In this document: piece after piece, positions 1 through 5,462 of the stretch
Layout of the letters: each line of letters opens with the position of its first letter
How positions within the stretch are numbered: position 1 is the first letter of the stretch
Origin: an uncultured Anaerosolibacter sp.
Lineage (GTDB): Bacteria; Bacillota_A; Clostridia; Peptostreptococcales; Thermotaleaceae
Length of the DNA stretch: 10,810 nt
Direction of reading: 5' to 3'
NCBI GenBank assembly: GCA_937948705.1
Contig: CALECF010000227.1
Span: forward strand, 1-10,810
Notes under the pieces: generated by a model
The model's input: only the letters and a program-made list of their open reading frames with translations
What the model was told of the DNA's origin: nothing
The model's database searches: none
Program-made: the position numbers and the translations under genes

Positions 1-25
1 TGTCTTTGGTTATTTGTTCTTGGTT

Positions 26-60
26 TGCACCACTAACATCTAACCTCTAACTTCTAACCA
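26..60 (-). repeat. Degenerate heptamer tandem repeat in rRNA leader
   Basis: On the minus strand this reads as about four consecutive seven-base units of the form GGTTAGA, AGTTAGA, GGTTAGA, TGTTAGT, all sharing the core GTTAG. It lies between the CTTTGAAAACT leader box and the left window edge, inside the transcribed leader of the rRNA operon that continues to the left. Its function is unknown. It may be a spacer expanded by slippage. Confidence 0.6.
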
Positions 61-132
61 ATTATATGCTGGCTTAATTCTTACACTGTGTAGTTTTCAA
101 AGACCAAATTGTGTGTCGCTCGTTTTGGCGAC
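61..132 (-). other. rRNA operon 5' leader with box and hairpin
   Basis: Read on the minus strand, this stretch contains a small hairpin (arms 115-119 and 128-132, GTCGC/GCGAC), then CTTTGAAAACT at 92-102, then a short ACAC-AG-TGT palindrome. A CTTTGAAAACT-like element in this setting is typical of the region before 16S (and in the spacer before 23S) in Firmicutes rRNA operons, where it takes part in rRNA processing or antitermination. Because tandem promoters lie directly upstream, this is most likely the start of an operon, with 16S rRNA just beyond the left edge. The rRNA itself is not in the window. Confidence 0.7.
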
Positions 133-138
133 TTGTAT

Positions 139-167
139 ATCATATCATGTTTGTCGTTTCATGTCAA
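139..167 (-). promoter_or_regulatory. rRNA operon promoter P2 (sigma-A)
   Basis: On the minus strand a perfect TTGACA -35 box (162-167) is followed after exactly 17 bases by TATGAT (139-144). It is the promoter nearest the rRNA leader. The near-consensus boxes and ideal spacing fit a strongly expressed stable-RNA operon. Confidence 0.85.
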
Positions 168-219
168 CAAGTTTCTTTATGGTAATTATTTCACCTTGTC
201 TTACGTGACGACAAATACT

Positions 220-248
220 ATCTTATCATGTTTCTTGCCTCAAATCAA
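220..248 (-). promoter_or_regulatory. rRNA operon promoter P1 (sigma-A)
   Basis: On the minus strand TTGATT (243-248) and TAAGAT (220-225) are separated by 17 bases. The sequence before the -10 box, AAACATGA, is identical to that before the -10 box of the downstream promoter. The two therefore look like a duplicated tandem pair, as is common for Firmicutes rRNA operons. Confidence 0.75.
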
Positions 249-302
249 CTGGTAATATTTCCTACCACTTGACCCTCACCCCTAAGAAAGGGCCGAAAGA
301 AT

Positions 303-331
303 AATATATCATACATATTGGTCGAAAGCAA
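303..331 (-). promoter_or_regulatory. Possible third upstream rRNA promoter
   Basis: On the minus strand TTGCTT (326-331) and TATATT (303-308) are 17 bases apart. The match is weaker than the two downstream promoters, but orientation and spacing fit a third tandem promoter about 80 bases further upstream. The region between it and P1 contains only a short C/G-rich stretch. Confidence 0.4.
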
Positions 332-371
332 CTTCCATTTTGTTCCATGTTTTCATTTCATCAATCTATTC

Positions 372-745
372 TTATAAAATAACAACCCCTCTCTTCAGAA
401 GGGTTGCTTGCTTGTCCATCTCCAAAACTCTATTGGCTATTTGTTTAGGCCCACTTCATCTACTAGATTTGCTACAGCTTTGTTTGCTTGGTCTGATGCT
501 TGTACTTGAATCTGCGATAGGTGTTCTAATCTTTTTCCTTCATTAAATACCTTTTAAATTTCTTCAGATAGATGCTGTAACAATTTTAGCAATACCATTC
601 ACATATTTAACGATTTTATCACTCTCTTATATGTACTGGATAGAAGCTTTACTTTAATCATTTAACTTTGTACTACTATCGCGAAGCGTTTCTCCTAGAT
701 TAGATTCTTCTATATATGCTGGATAGAATAGCCCATTTTCTATGG
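372..745 (-). pseudogene. Decayed unidentified helical protein gene
   Basis: No intact ORF exists, but three minus-strand frames join into one protein-like reading. From about 745 down to about 580 one frame reads LGETLRDSSTKLND, stop, SKASIQYI, stop, ESDKIVKYVNGIAKIV. A second frame then reads LSEEI, stop, KVFNEGKRLEHLSQIQVQ and continues ASDQANKAVANLVDEV. A third frame reads IANRVLEMDKQATLL to a final stop at 372-374. The internal stops (654-656, 627-629, 554-556) are all TAA and each is one substitution from CAA or AAA. Frameshifts lie near 580 and near 450. The composition suggests a long amphipathic helix or coiled coil. The family is not recognised. The 5' limit is uncertain and the readable frame overlaps the end of the neighbouring TPR gene. 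Confidence 0.6.
375..408 (-). terminator. Rho-independent terminator (minus strand)
   Basis: On the minus strand an 8 bp stem (arms 401-408 and 381-388, AGCAACCC/GGGTTGTT with one G-U pair), with a further 3 bp inside the loop, is followed by the T-rich TATTTTAT. It overlaps the 3' end of the decayed gene. It would end transcription from the TPR gene side before the rRNA promoters. Confidence 0.5.
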
Positions 746-1374
746 ATTCTTCTGAGCCCCCTTGGGCAGTAATGATATGTTTCTATGGCCTTGGCAAAGA
801 ATTCTTTCGCCTTCTCTTTATTTGCTAGACTCCTATACACCATACCTACCCTATATAGGTTTTCCGTATTTCCAAAGCGTTCTATCTTTTCTTCTAGATC
901 CTCTACCACGTTTATATTTGGCATACTTGTATTCATCTCATTTTTCAGCAGATAGATATACGGTAAACCATAGCCTACCCTTGGGTCTATTTCCAATGCC
1001 TTTATGATAGAAGTTTTTCCTGACTCTATTTCCTTAAGCTCCATCATTGTCATCCCTAGATAGTAGTAGTAACTTGCTGAACCATCTTTTTCTAACTTTG
1101 GGTGTTGAAGAAAATTTAGCGCCTCTTTATATTTTTTCTTTTCAAAGTATAATATCCCTAACGTGAGGGCAGCATGGGCATTTTCTGGATTTAAAGTTAG
1201 TGTTCTTAGATTGTTCTTGATCTGGTGATTTGCTCGTATCCCCTTTATAAAATCAGGCAAAAATCCGAAGTACAGTTTATCCACAAACCCATAGGCAACA
1301 GCAACGAGGATCAGTGCAATCAAAGGATTCCCAGTCATGTAGGAAAATAAAAAATACAAATAGAAGCTACGCAT
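700..1374 (-). CDS. Membrane-anchored TPR-repeat protein
   Basis: This is a 224-residue protein. A hydrophobic N-terminus carries one membrane segment at about residues 13-30 (NPLIALILVAVAYGFVDKLYF), followed by a soluble domain with tetratricopeptide-like helices. Examples are LNPENAHAALTLGILYFEKK at about 63-82, a second unit around YYYYLGMTMMELKE and ALEIDP, and a third around LYRVGMVYRSLANKEKAKEF. TPR proteins are generally scaffolds for protein contacts, so no specific partner can be named. The start at 1374 is chosen because AGGGTGG lies five bases before it. An in-frame ATG at 1404 has no ribosome binding site and sits almost on top of a TATAAT box. The basic C-terminus (GLRRIHRKWAIL) resembles that of other Firmicutes TPR proteins. 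It is transcribed divergently from trhA. Confidence 0.75.
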   Translation of the reverse strand: MRSFYLYFLFSYMTGNPLIALILVAVAYGFVDKLYFGFLPDFIKGIRANHQIKNNLRTLTLNPENAHAALTLGILYFEKKKYKEALNFLQHPKLEKDGSASYYYYLGMTMMELKEIESGKTSIIKALEIDPRVGYGLPYIYLLKNEMNTSMPNINVVEDLEEKIERFGNTENLYRVGMVYRSLANKEKAKEFFAKAIETYHYCPRGLRRIHRKWAILSSIYRRI

Positions 1375-1413
1375 TCCATCCACCCTTTCTTGTTGTGATT
1401 CCATTCAACATCT

Positions 1414-1419
1414 ATTATA
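1414..1419 (-). promoter_or_regulatory. Likely -10 box for the TPR gene
   Basis: A perfect TATAAT on the minus strand lies 40 bases before the chosen start at 1374. No good -35 hexamer is seen 16-18 bases upstream (CTGTGG at 17), so the promoter call rests on the -10 box alone. Its position argues against the longer reading frame starting at 1404. Confidence 0.4.
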
Positions 1420-1575
1420 CAAAAATATTTATTCCACCACAGTATAAATTAAAAAAACAAATCTGAAATACAAAAGTTTTAAGGCTAATTTTATTTTTCT
1501 CTTCTTTATGATGCATTCTTCCCTAGAAAAGGAATAAAATATTTGATATGCTTAATGCAACGGTTGTTTTTGATG

Positions 1576-1606
1576 TATATTATGGAAGTATGCTTTCCAT
1601 AATATA
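1576..1606 (+). promoter_or_regulatory. Perfect 12 bp inverted repeat upstream of trhA
   Basis: TATATTATGGAA (1576-1587) is followed, after a 7-base spacer, by its exact reverse complement (1595-1606). The repeat ends about 48 bases before the trhA start. It could be an operator for a dimeric regulator or a hairpin in the mRNA leader. It lacks a T-run, so it is not a typical terminator. The rest of the 1375-1654 gap is AT-rich with no further clear signal. Confidence 0.5.
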
Positions 1607-1654
1607 TGGAGGGTATGATACGATTATACAAAATCATTATTTTGGAGGTATCCT

Positions 1655-2335
1655 ATGAGCCATACACCTATTCACCTTGAATCAAACCCAAACTCTAGTA
1701 AACGATATACCCTTGGCGAAGAAATTGCCAATAGCATCACCCATGGCATAGGCGTGTTGTTTAGCATTGTCACCCTAACCATTCTACTTGTTTATGCTAT
1801 TTGGAAGGGAAGTGTCCTATCCATTGTTGGTTTCAGTATTTATGGTTTTTGTTCTATTTGTCTTTATCTATCATCTACCCTGTACCATAGCTTTCAGGAT
1901 GAAAGGATAAAAAAAATCTTAAGGGTGTTTGATCACTCTTCCATATACCTATTTATTGCCGGAACCTATACGCCCGTTACGCTCCTTGCAATGAGAGGCT
2001 ACTGGCGCATCGGTATCTTGTCTGCTGTGTGGGTTATTGCAGTCTCTGGAATATTGTTCAAAATTTTTACTTATAATAAGTTTGAAAAATATAAAATCGT
2101 TTCCTTAGCCTTGTATCTCGCCATGGGCTGGCTGTTGGTGATCGCAATTAACCCTATGTTGAAAATGGTACCCCTAGGGTTTCTTATGTGGCTTTTAGCT
2201 GGTGGGATGATTTACACCATAGGGACTATCTTTTACGCTATAAAAAAAATTCCCTATAATCATGCCATATGGCATCTCTTTGTACTATTTGGCAGCGTTG
2301 CTCATTTTTTAGGTATTTTTATTTATCTACGATAG
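1655..2335 (+). CDS. trhA: TrhA/hemolysin III family membrane protein
   Basis: This 226-residue integral membrane protein belongs to the PAQR superfamily, hemolysin III (YqfA/TrhA) branch. Diagnostic motifs are EEIANSITHGIG (about 22-33), SSTLYHSF (about 73-80), DHSSIYLFIAGTYTP (about 92-106) and the C-terminal HAIWHLFVLFGSVAHF (about 202-217). The conserved His, Asp and Ser residues form the likely metal site of PAQR hydrolase-like proteins. About seven membrane helices are apparent. Bacterial members have been linked to membrane-lipid homeostasis, and the hemolysin name comes from early heterologous expression work. The start is supported by GGAGGT five bases before ATG. The length is typical and the gene appears monocistronic, with a terminator directly after it. 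Confidence 0.92.
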   Translation: MSHTPIHLESNPNSSKRYTLGEEIANSITHGIGVLFSIVTLTILLVYAIWKGSVLSIVGFSIYGFCSICLYLSSTLYHSFQDERIKKILRVFDHSSIYLFIAGTYTPVTLLAMRGYWRIGILSAVWVIAVSGILFKIFTYNKFEKYKIVSLALYLAMGWLLVIAINPMLKMVPLGFLMWLLAGGMIYTIGTIFYAIKKIPYNHAIWHLFVLFGSVAHFLGIFIYLR

Positions 2336-2338
2336 TCC

Positions 2339-2378
2339 TATGGCCTATCTCTATATAGAGATGGGCCATATTTTTTTT
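2339..2378 (+). terminator. Rho-independent terminator after trhA
   Basis: A long stem begins TATGGCC and closes GGGCCATA, with inner ATCTCTATATAGAGAT pairing. The only defect is one mismatched pair. Eight T residues follow (2371-2378). It starts four bases after the trhA stop codon. Confidence 0.9.
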
Positions 2379-2451
2379 ATAAAAATATGGAAATATTTTA
2401 AAGTAAAAGTATTAAAAAATGAATTATGGCGACACTAGTAAAGTGCATTTT

Positions 2452-2484
2452 GAGATAAACTTTTTTTTAAATCTGGTTTGTCTC
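2452..2484 (+). other. Imperfect hairpin in the trhA-symporter gap
   Basis: GAGATAAAC (2452-2460) can pair with GTTTGTCTC (2476-2484) through nine pairs including one G-U, around a 15-base T-rich loop. It lies between the trhA terminator and a small candidate ORF. The role is unknown. The nearby 9-base sequence GTGCATTTT occurs twice (2443-2451 and 2517-2525), possibly by chance. Confidence 0.3.
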
Positions 2485-2542
2485 TTTAAATTAAACTGTT
2501 TTTCTATGTAAGCTTTGTGCATTTTAAAGGATTGGAGGTATT

Positions 2543-2638
2543 ATGTACATATTATCGACACTGTTTTCAGAATGTTTTATAATGACTATGATTTTTGAAA
2601 ATAGCAAATTTAATGTTGTATTTGCTTTCAAAATATAG
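2543..2638 (+). CDS. Candidate 31-residue small protein
   Basis: A 31-codon frame starts with ATG preceded by TTGGAGGT, a strong ribosome binding site only three to four bases away. The predicted peptide (MYILSTLFSECFIMTMIF, then a more polar end) is hydrophobic and could be a small membrane peptide. It ends at the base before the -10 box of the symporter promoter, so it is not obviously in that gene's leader. No family is recognised. The main support is the ribosome binding site, so it may be a chance ORF in AT-rich DNA. Confidence 0.3.
   Translation: MYILSTLFSECFIMTMIFENSKFNVVFAFKI
2595..2631 (+). promoter_or_regulatory. Inverted repeat over the symporter -35 box
   Basis: TTGAAA-ATA-GCAAAT (2595-2609) and ATTTGC-TTTCAA (2620-2631) are inverted copies, the left arm carrying three extra bases. 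The centre contains most of the -35 hexamer (2616-2621) of the likely symporter promoter. That position would suit a repressor operator. The asymmetry weakens the case. Confidence 0.35.
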
Positions 2639-2644
2639 TATTAT
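2616..2644 (+). promoter_or_regulatory. Sigma-A promoter of the AGCS symporter
   Basis: TTGTAT (2616-2621) and TATTAT (2639-2644) are separated by 17 bases. They lie about 60 bases before the symporter start. Five of six -10 bases and the TTG core of the -35 match consensus. Confidence 0.55.
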
Positions 2645-2704
2645 CGTATTACATTTATTAATTTTTTTTAACACTTTAAAAAATTTATGGAGGTGGAGTT
2701 TTTT

Positions 2705-4165
2705 ATGGCACAATTTGTTGATGCAGTAAACGGGATACTCTGGAGTAAAGCACTTATTTATTTATGCTTAGCGGTTGGTTTGTATTTCTCCTTTGCAACT
2801 CGCTTCATGCAAGTTCGTCACGTTAAAGACATGTGGAAATTGTTGTTTGGTAGTGAAGCTTCTGATACAGGGGTATCGTCTTTCCAGGCTTTCGCCATGG
2901 CGGTATCTGGTCGTGTTGGTACAGGTAACATCGCTGGGGTAGCTACAGCTATTGCAATGGGTGGTCCTGGTGCTGTTTTCTGGATGTGGACAATCGCTTT
3001 CCTAGGCGCAGGTTCAGCTTTCGTTGAGTCTGTACTTGCTCAGATTTACAAAGAAGAGCAAGATGGCGAGTATCGTGGAGGTCCTGCATTCTACATTGAA
3101 AAAGCTATGGGTATGAAATGGTATGCAGTCCTATTTGCTATTTCTACAGTAGTTGGAACTGGTTTATTCTTACCAGGTGTTCAATCTAACAGTATTGCTG
3201 CTGGTGTTCAAAATGCATTCGGCGTTAGCCCATCAGTTACTGGTCTCGTAATTATCGCTCTATTAGCAATGATTATCTTCGGCGGTGTTAAGCGTATTGG
3301 TAGAGTAGCTGAGTTGGTTGTTCCTTTCATGGCAATCGCTTATATCCTTGTTGCTCTTACAATCATCATCTTAAACATCTCTTTATTGCCAGGTGTAATC
3401 GCTTTAATCTTCAAAAGTGCATTTGCTGTTCAGCCAGCTTTCGCAGGTATCCTTGGTATGGCAATTTCTTGGGGTGTTAAGCGTGGTATCTACTCCAATG
3501 AAGCTGGTCAAGGTACTGGTCCTATCGCTGCCGCTGCGGCTGAAGTTTCTCACCCAACAAAACAAGGTTTGGTGCAAGCATTCTCCGTATATGTAGATAC
3601 ATTGTTCGTATGTTCTGCAACAGCGTTTATGATCCTAATCACAGGAAAGTACAATGTAAACAATCCTGCTGGTGGATTCATTGTTGAAAATCTTCCTGGG
3701 GTAAATGTAGGTCCTGCTTATACACAAATGGCAGTTGACACATTAATCCCTGGTTTCGGTAGTGCGTTTGTATCCGTTGCACTATTCTTCTTTGCCTTCA
3801 CAACTTTGATGGCATACTACTACTATGCAGAATCAAATATTGCTTATCTATTCAAGAATAACGCTAGCATGAGAAAAACATTCATTATAATCACAAGAAT
3901 CGCCCTTCTTGCTTCCACATACTATGGCGCAGTAAAGACTGCTGAATTAGCTTGGGGTCTTGGCGATATCGGTGTTGGTTTAATGGCATGGTTGAATGTA
4001 ATCGCAATCGTAATACTACAAAAGCCAGCTTTACAAGCATTAAAAGACTACGAAGACCAACAAAAACTTGGCTTAGACCCAGTATATGATCCTAAGAAGT
4101 ATGGCATCAAAGGTGCTGAAGTTTGGGAAAAGATACTGCTTAAATCAAAGACTGTAAAGAAATAG
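2705..4165 (+). CDS. Alanine/glycine:sodium symporter (AGCS family)
   Basis: This 486-residue secondary transporter takes up alanine or glycine with Na+ and belongs to the AGCS family (AlsT/AgcS/DagA type). Family hallmarks are VSGRVGTGNIAGVATAIAMG near the N-terminus, the region around GPGAVFWMW, GGPAFYIEKAMG, and IYSNEAGQGTGPIAAAAA in the middle. About 11 membrane helices are apparent and the C-terminal tail is charged. ATG at 2705 is preferred because GGAGGTGGAG precedes it at good distance. The in-frame ATG at 2687 has no ribosome binding site. Codon choice is unusual for the window, with heavy use of GGT, GCT and GTT, which suggests high expression or a different origin. It appears monocistronic. 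Substrate preference between alanine and glycine cannot be told from the sequence. Confidence 0.93.
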   Translation: MAQFVDAVNGILWSKALIYLCLAVGLYFSFATRFMQVRHVKDMWKLLFGSEASDTGVSSFQAFAMAVSGRVGTGNIAGVATAIAMGGPGAVFWMWTIAFLGAGSAFVESVLAQIYKEEQDGEYRGGPAFYIEKAMGMKWYAVLFAISTVVGTGLFLPGVQSNSIAAGVQNAFGVSPSVTGLVIIALLAMIIFGGVKRIGRVAELVVPFMAIAYILVALTIIILNISLLPGVIALIFKSAFAVQPAFAGILGMAISWGVKRGIYSNEAGQGTGPIAAAAAEVSHPTKQGLVQAFSVYVDTLFVCSATAFMILITGKYNVNNPAGGFIVENLPGVNVGPAYTQMAVDTLIPGFGSAFVSVALFFFAFTTLMAYYYYAESNIAYLFKNNASMRKTFIIITRIALLASTYYGAVKTAELAWGLGDIGVGLMAWLNVIAIVILQKPALQALKDYEDQQKLGLDPVYDPKKYGIKGAEVWEKILLKSKTVKK

Positions 4166-4182
4166 GATAATATTATTCATAT

Positions 4183-4219
4183 AAAAACCCCTTCTAATAT
4201 GACATTAGAAGGGGTTTTT
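4183..4219. terminator. Bidirectional terminator between symporter and comFB
   Basis: This is a perfect 16 bp stem (4183-4198 and 4204-4219) with a five-base loop. It has A5 on one flank and T5 on the other, so it can terminate in both directions. It serves the convergent symporter gene (ends 4165) and comFB (ends 4256). Confidence 0.95.
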
Positions 4220-4255
4220 ATATGGGCTTTGTCCATATGATTGAAGGATACATCC

Positions 4256-4504
4256 TTAGTTTCCTATGTCTGCCACAGCTGCTGCAATTTCTATAAGAGC
4301 CTTCATTCGGAGCTGTTTATCTAATAGAAACGCCTTTTTTTCACCCTCACTGTTGGTAGACAAAAAGTACTTTTGGGGTAGTTTATTCAAAACAGTGGCA
4401 AGGACATCATTCCTGCGATTTTCATCCCCATCTAAGCCATAGTGCTTCAAATACTCCGTCATCACTTCCCTTACCAGCATCTCCGTGTAATTTTGCATCG
4501 TCAT
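4256..4504 (-). CDS. comFB: ComFB-family protein
   Basis: This 82-residue protein matches the late-competence protein ComFB family. NYTEMLVREVMTEYL at the N-terminus, NDVLATVLNKLPQKYFLS in the middle, and FLLDKQLRMKALIEIAAAV near the end align with the general ComFB pattern (NDVLAL-LN...P-Y, LVDKQ). B. subtilis ComFB carries a Cys-x-x-Cys element just before NDVLA. Here that stretch is DGDENRR and there is no cysteine, so metal binding is unlikely. ComFB proteins of cyanobacteria and other bacteria are reported to bind cyclic dinucleotides. ATG at 4504 is chosen because GGGGTGG precedes it by four bases. ATG at 4498 is a possible alternative. The longer in-frame ORF to 4657 is not coding, because it covers the terminator and much of a riboswitch. 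Expression should be set by that c-di-GMP riboswitch. Confidence 0.8.
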   Translation of the reverse strand: MTMQNYTEMLVREVMTEYLKHYGLDGDENRRNDVLATVLNKLPQKYFLSTNSEGEKKAFLLDKQLRMKALIEIAAAVADIGN

Positions 4505-4543
4505 ATTCCCACCCCTTCTCCTATACATATTTTCCCATATTGC

Positions 4544-4570
4544 AAAAAGACACCTACACAGGCGCCTTTT
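4544..4570 (-). terminator. Riboswitch expression-platform terminator
   Basis: On the minus strand AAAGGCGCCT (4560-4569) pairs with AGGTGTCTTT (4546-4555) through ten pairs, two of them G-U, around a GTGT loop. The T-run extends to 4544. It lies between the c-di-GMP aptamer and the comFB ribosome binding site, the expected position of a transcription-termination expression platform. An antiterminator was not resolved, so whether c-di-GMP turns comFB on or off is undecided. Confidence 0.7.
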
Positions 4571-4611
4571 ACGAGTGATGAACGAACTTTGTCTATTTAT
4601 CACGCACTTCT

Positions 4612-4705
4612 CTTCGGCAACCTGGCAATCATCGGAATGAGCTTCCCTTAGACCCATGGCTTTGCGTCCTTATCTTTCGATAAGTTTGCAATTAACGGCA
4701 TATCG
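4612..4705 (-). ncRNA. c-di-GMP-I riboswitch (GEMM-I)
   Basis: Read on the minus strand the order is GCAAAC, a short hairpin closed by a GAAA tetraloop (TTATCGAAAGATAA), the hallmark GGACGCAAAGCC, a second arm with GGGTCTAAGG, and the closing CCAGGTTGCCGAAG. This follows the GEMM-I consensus (as in Vibrio Vc2) element by element. That includes the tetraloop, the conserved adenosine run that inserts between the ligand bases, and the receptor arm. The base before CAAAC is G, the identity associated with c-di-GMP recognition, whereas cGAMP-type variants have A there. It lies about 110 bases upstream of comFB and is followed by a terminator. The 5' border is approximate. Confidence 0.93.
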
Positions 4706-4741
4706 TTCCTATGTATTTGTTGAATATCTCATCCTACACTT

Positions 4742-4747
4742 ATTATA
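4742..4747 (-). promoter_or_regulatory. Likely -10 box for the riboswitch-comFB unit
   Basis: A perfect TATAAT on the minus strand lies about 50 bases before the aptamer core. The -35 at 17 bases (GAAGTG, 4765-4770) is poor. No terminator is seen between ktrA (ends 4796) and this site, so the comFB leader could also receive read-through from the ktr operon. Confidence 0.4.
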
Positions 4748-4795
4748 TTCCCTATATGGCTATACACTTCCTGCATGTTAACAGAATAACAACCA

Positions 4796-5446
4796 CTATA
4801 TCCGCTGCTCAATCTTCTGAATGTCATCATTATGACCTACCACTACGAGTACATCACCTTTGTTGATCATATCTAAAGCAGTTGGAGATATATTAATCTC
4901 ACTGCCGTGCTTGATCGCCATCACATTGATGCCATACTTGGCCCGCATGTTCAAATCCTTAAGGTTTTTACCTTCCCAATCCTTTAATGCCGATATTTCT
5001 ACAATGCTGTAATCAGGAGCCACTTCAATATAATCTAAGATGTTAGAGGATACTAGGTTATGGGCTACCCTTACCCCCATGTCCCGTTCAGGAAATACCA
5101 CACGATCAGCCCCAATTTTGTACAGCACTTTGGCATGGAGCTCATTTTGAGCCTTTGTCACCACATATTTAATCCCTAGATCCTTAGTAATCAGGGTAAT
5201 CAATATGGATGATTGGATATTGGAGCCAATGGTCACAACGGCCACATCAAAATTTCGAATTCCCAAGGATTTCAGTGAAGTCTCATCGGTGGCATCCACC
5301 TGAACCGCATGGGTAACCGAATCAGCAATGGCCTGTATCACATCTTCATTTTCGTCAATGGCCAACACATCATAACCTAAGCTATATAACGTTCTCGCAA
5401 CACTGGATCCGAATCTTCCACATCCGATGACAACAAATTGCTTCAT
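4796..5446 (-). CDS. ktrA: Ktr/Trk K+ uptake regulatory subunit (RCK protein)
   Basis: This 216-residue cytoplasmic subunit gates the K+ channel-like transporter KtrB. The N-terminal RCK/TrkA-N Rossmann domain (about 1-125) has GCGRFG at 8-13, an acidic strand end VLAID near 30, and QVDATDETSL near 49-58, which together form the nucleotide site (ATP/ADP in KtrA/KtrC). The C-terminal TrkA-C domain (about 135-216, with INISPTALDMINKGDVLVVVG) is the region that binds c-di-AMP in characterised KtrA and KtrC proteins. Length is typical of KtrA/KtrC and about half of duplicated proteobacterial TrkA. AAAGGGGA precedes the ATG at good spacing. It follows ktrB by 16 bases and is surely co-transcribed. 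Assignment to KtrA rather than KtrC is arbitrary from sequence alone. Confidence 0.92.
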   Translation of the reverse strand: MKQFVVIGCGRFGSSVARTLYSLGYDVLAIDENEDVIQAIADSVTHAVQVDATDETSLKSLGIRNFDVAVVTIGSNIQSSILITLITKDLGIKYVVTKAQNELHAKVLYKIGADRVVFPERDMGVRVAHNLVSSNILDYIEVAPDYSIVEISALKDWEGKNLKDLNMRAKYGINVMAIKHGSEINISPTALDMINKGDVLVVVGHNDDIQKIEQRI

Positions 5447-5462
5447 TCTTTATTTCCCCTTT

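Noticed and set aside
340..546. 68-codon plus-strand ORF
   Set aside because: It has no ribosome binding site, lies antisense to the decayed gene and its terminator, and its sequence is a low-complexity hydrophobic shadow.
1615..1680. 21-codon leader ORF overlapping the trhA start
   Set aside because: GGAGGG is only one base from its ATG, too close for initiation, and the frame overlaps trhA by chance.
4505..4657. N-terminal extension of the ComFB reading frame
   Set aside because: The extra 51 codons overlap the terminator and part of the GEMM-I aptamer, have no ribosome binding site, and are unlike ComFB. The ATG at 4504 has a good site.
4612..4705. cGAMP-specific variant of the GEMM-I riboswitch
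   Set aside because: The ligand-contacting position before CAAAC is G, as in c-di-GMP aptamers; cGAMP types have A, and the host does not look like a Geobacter-type organism.
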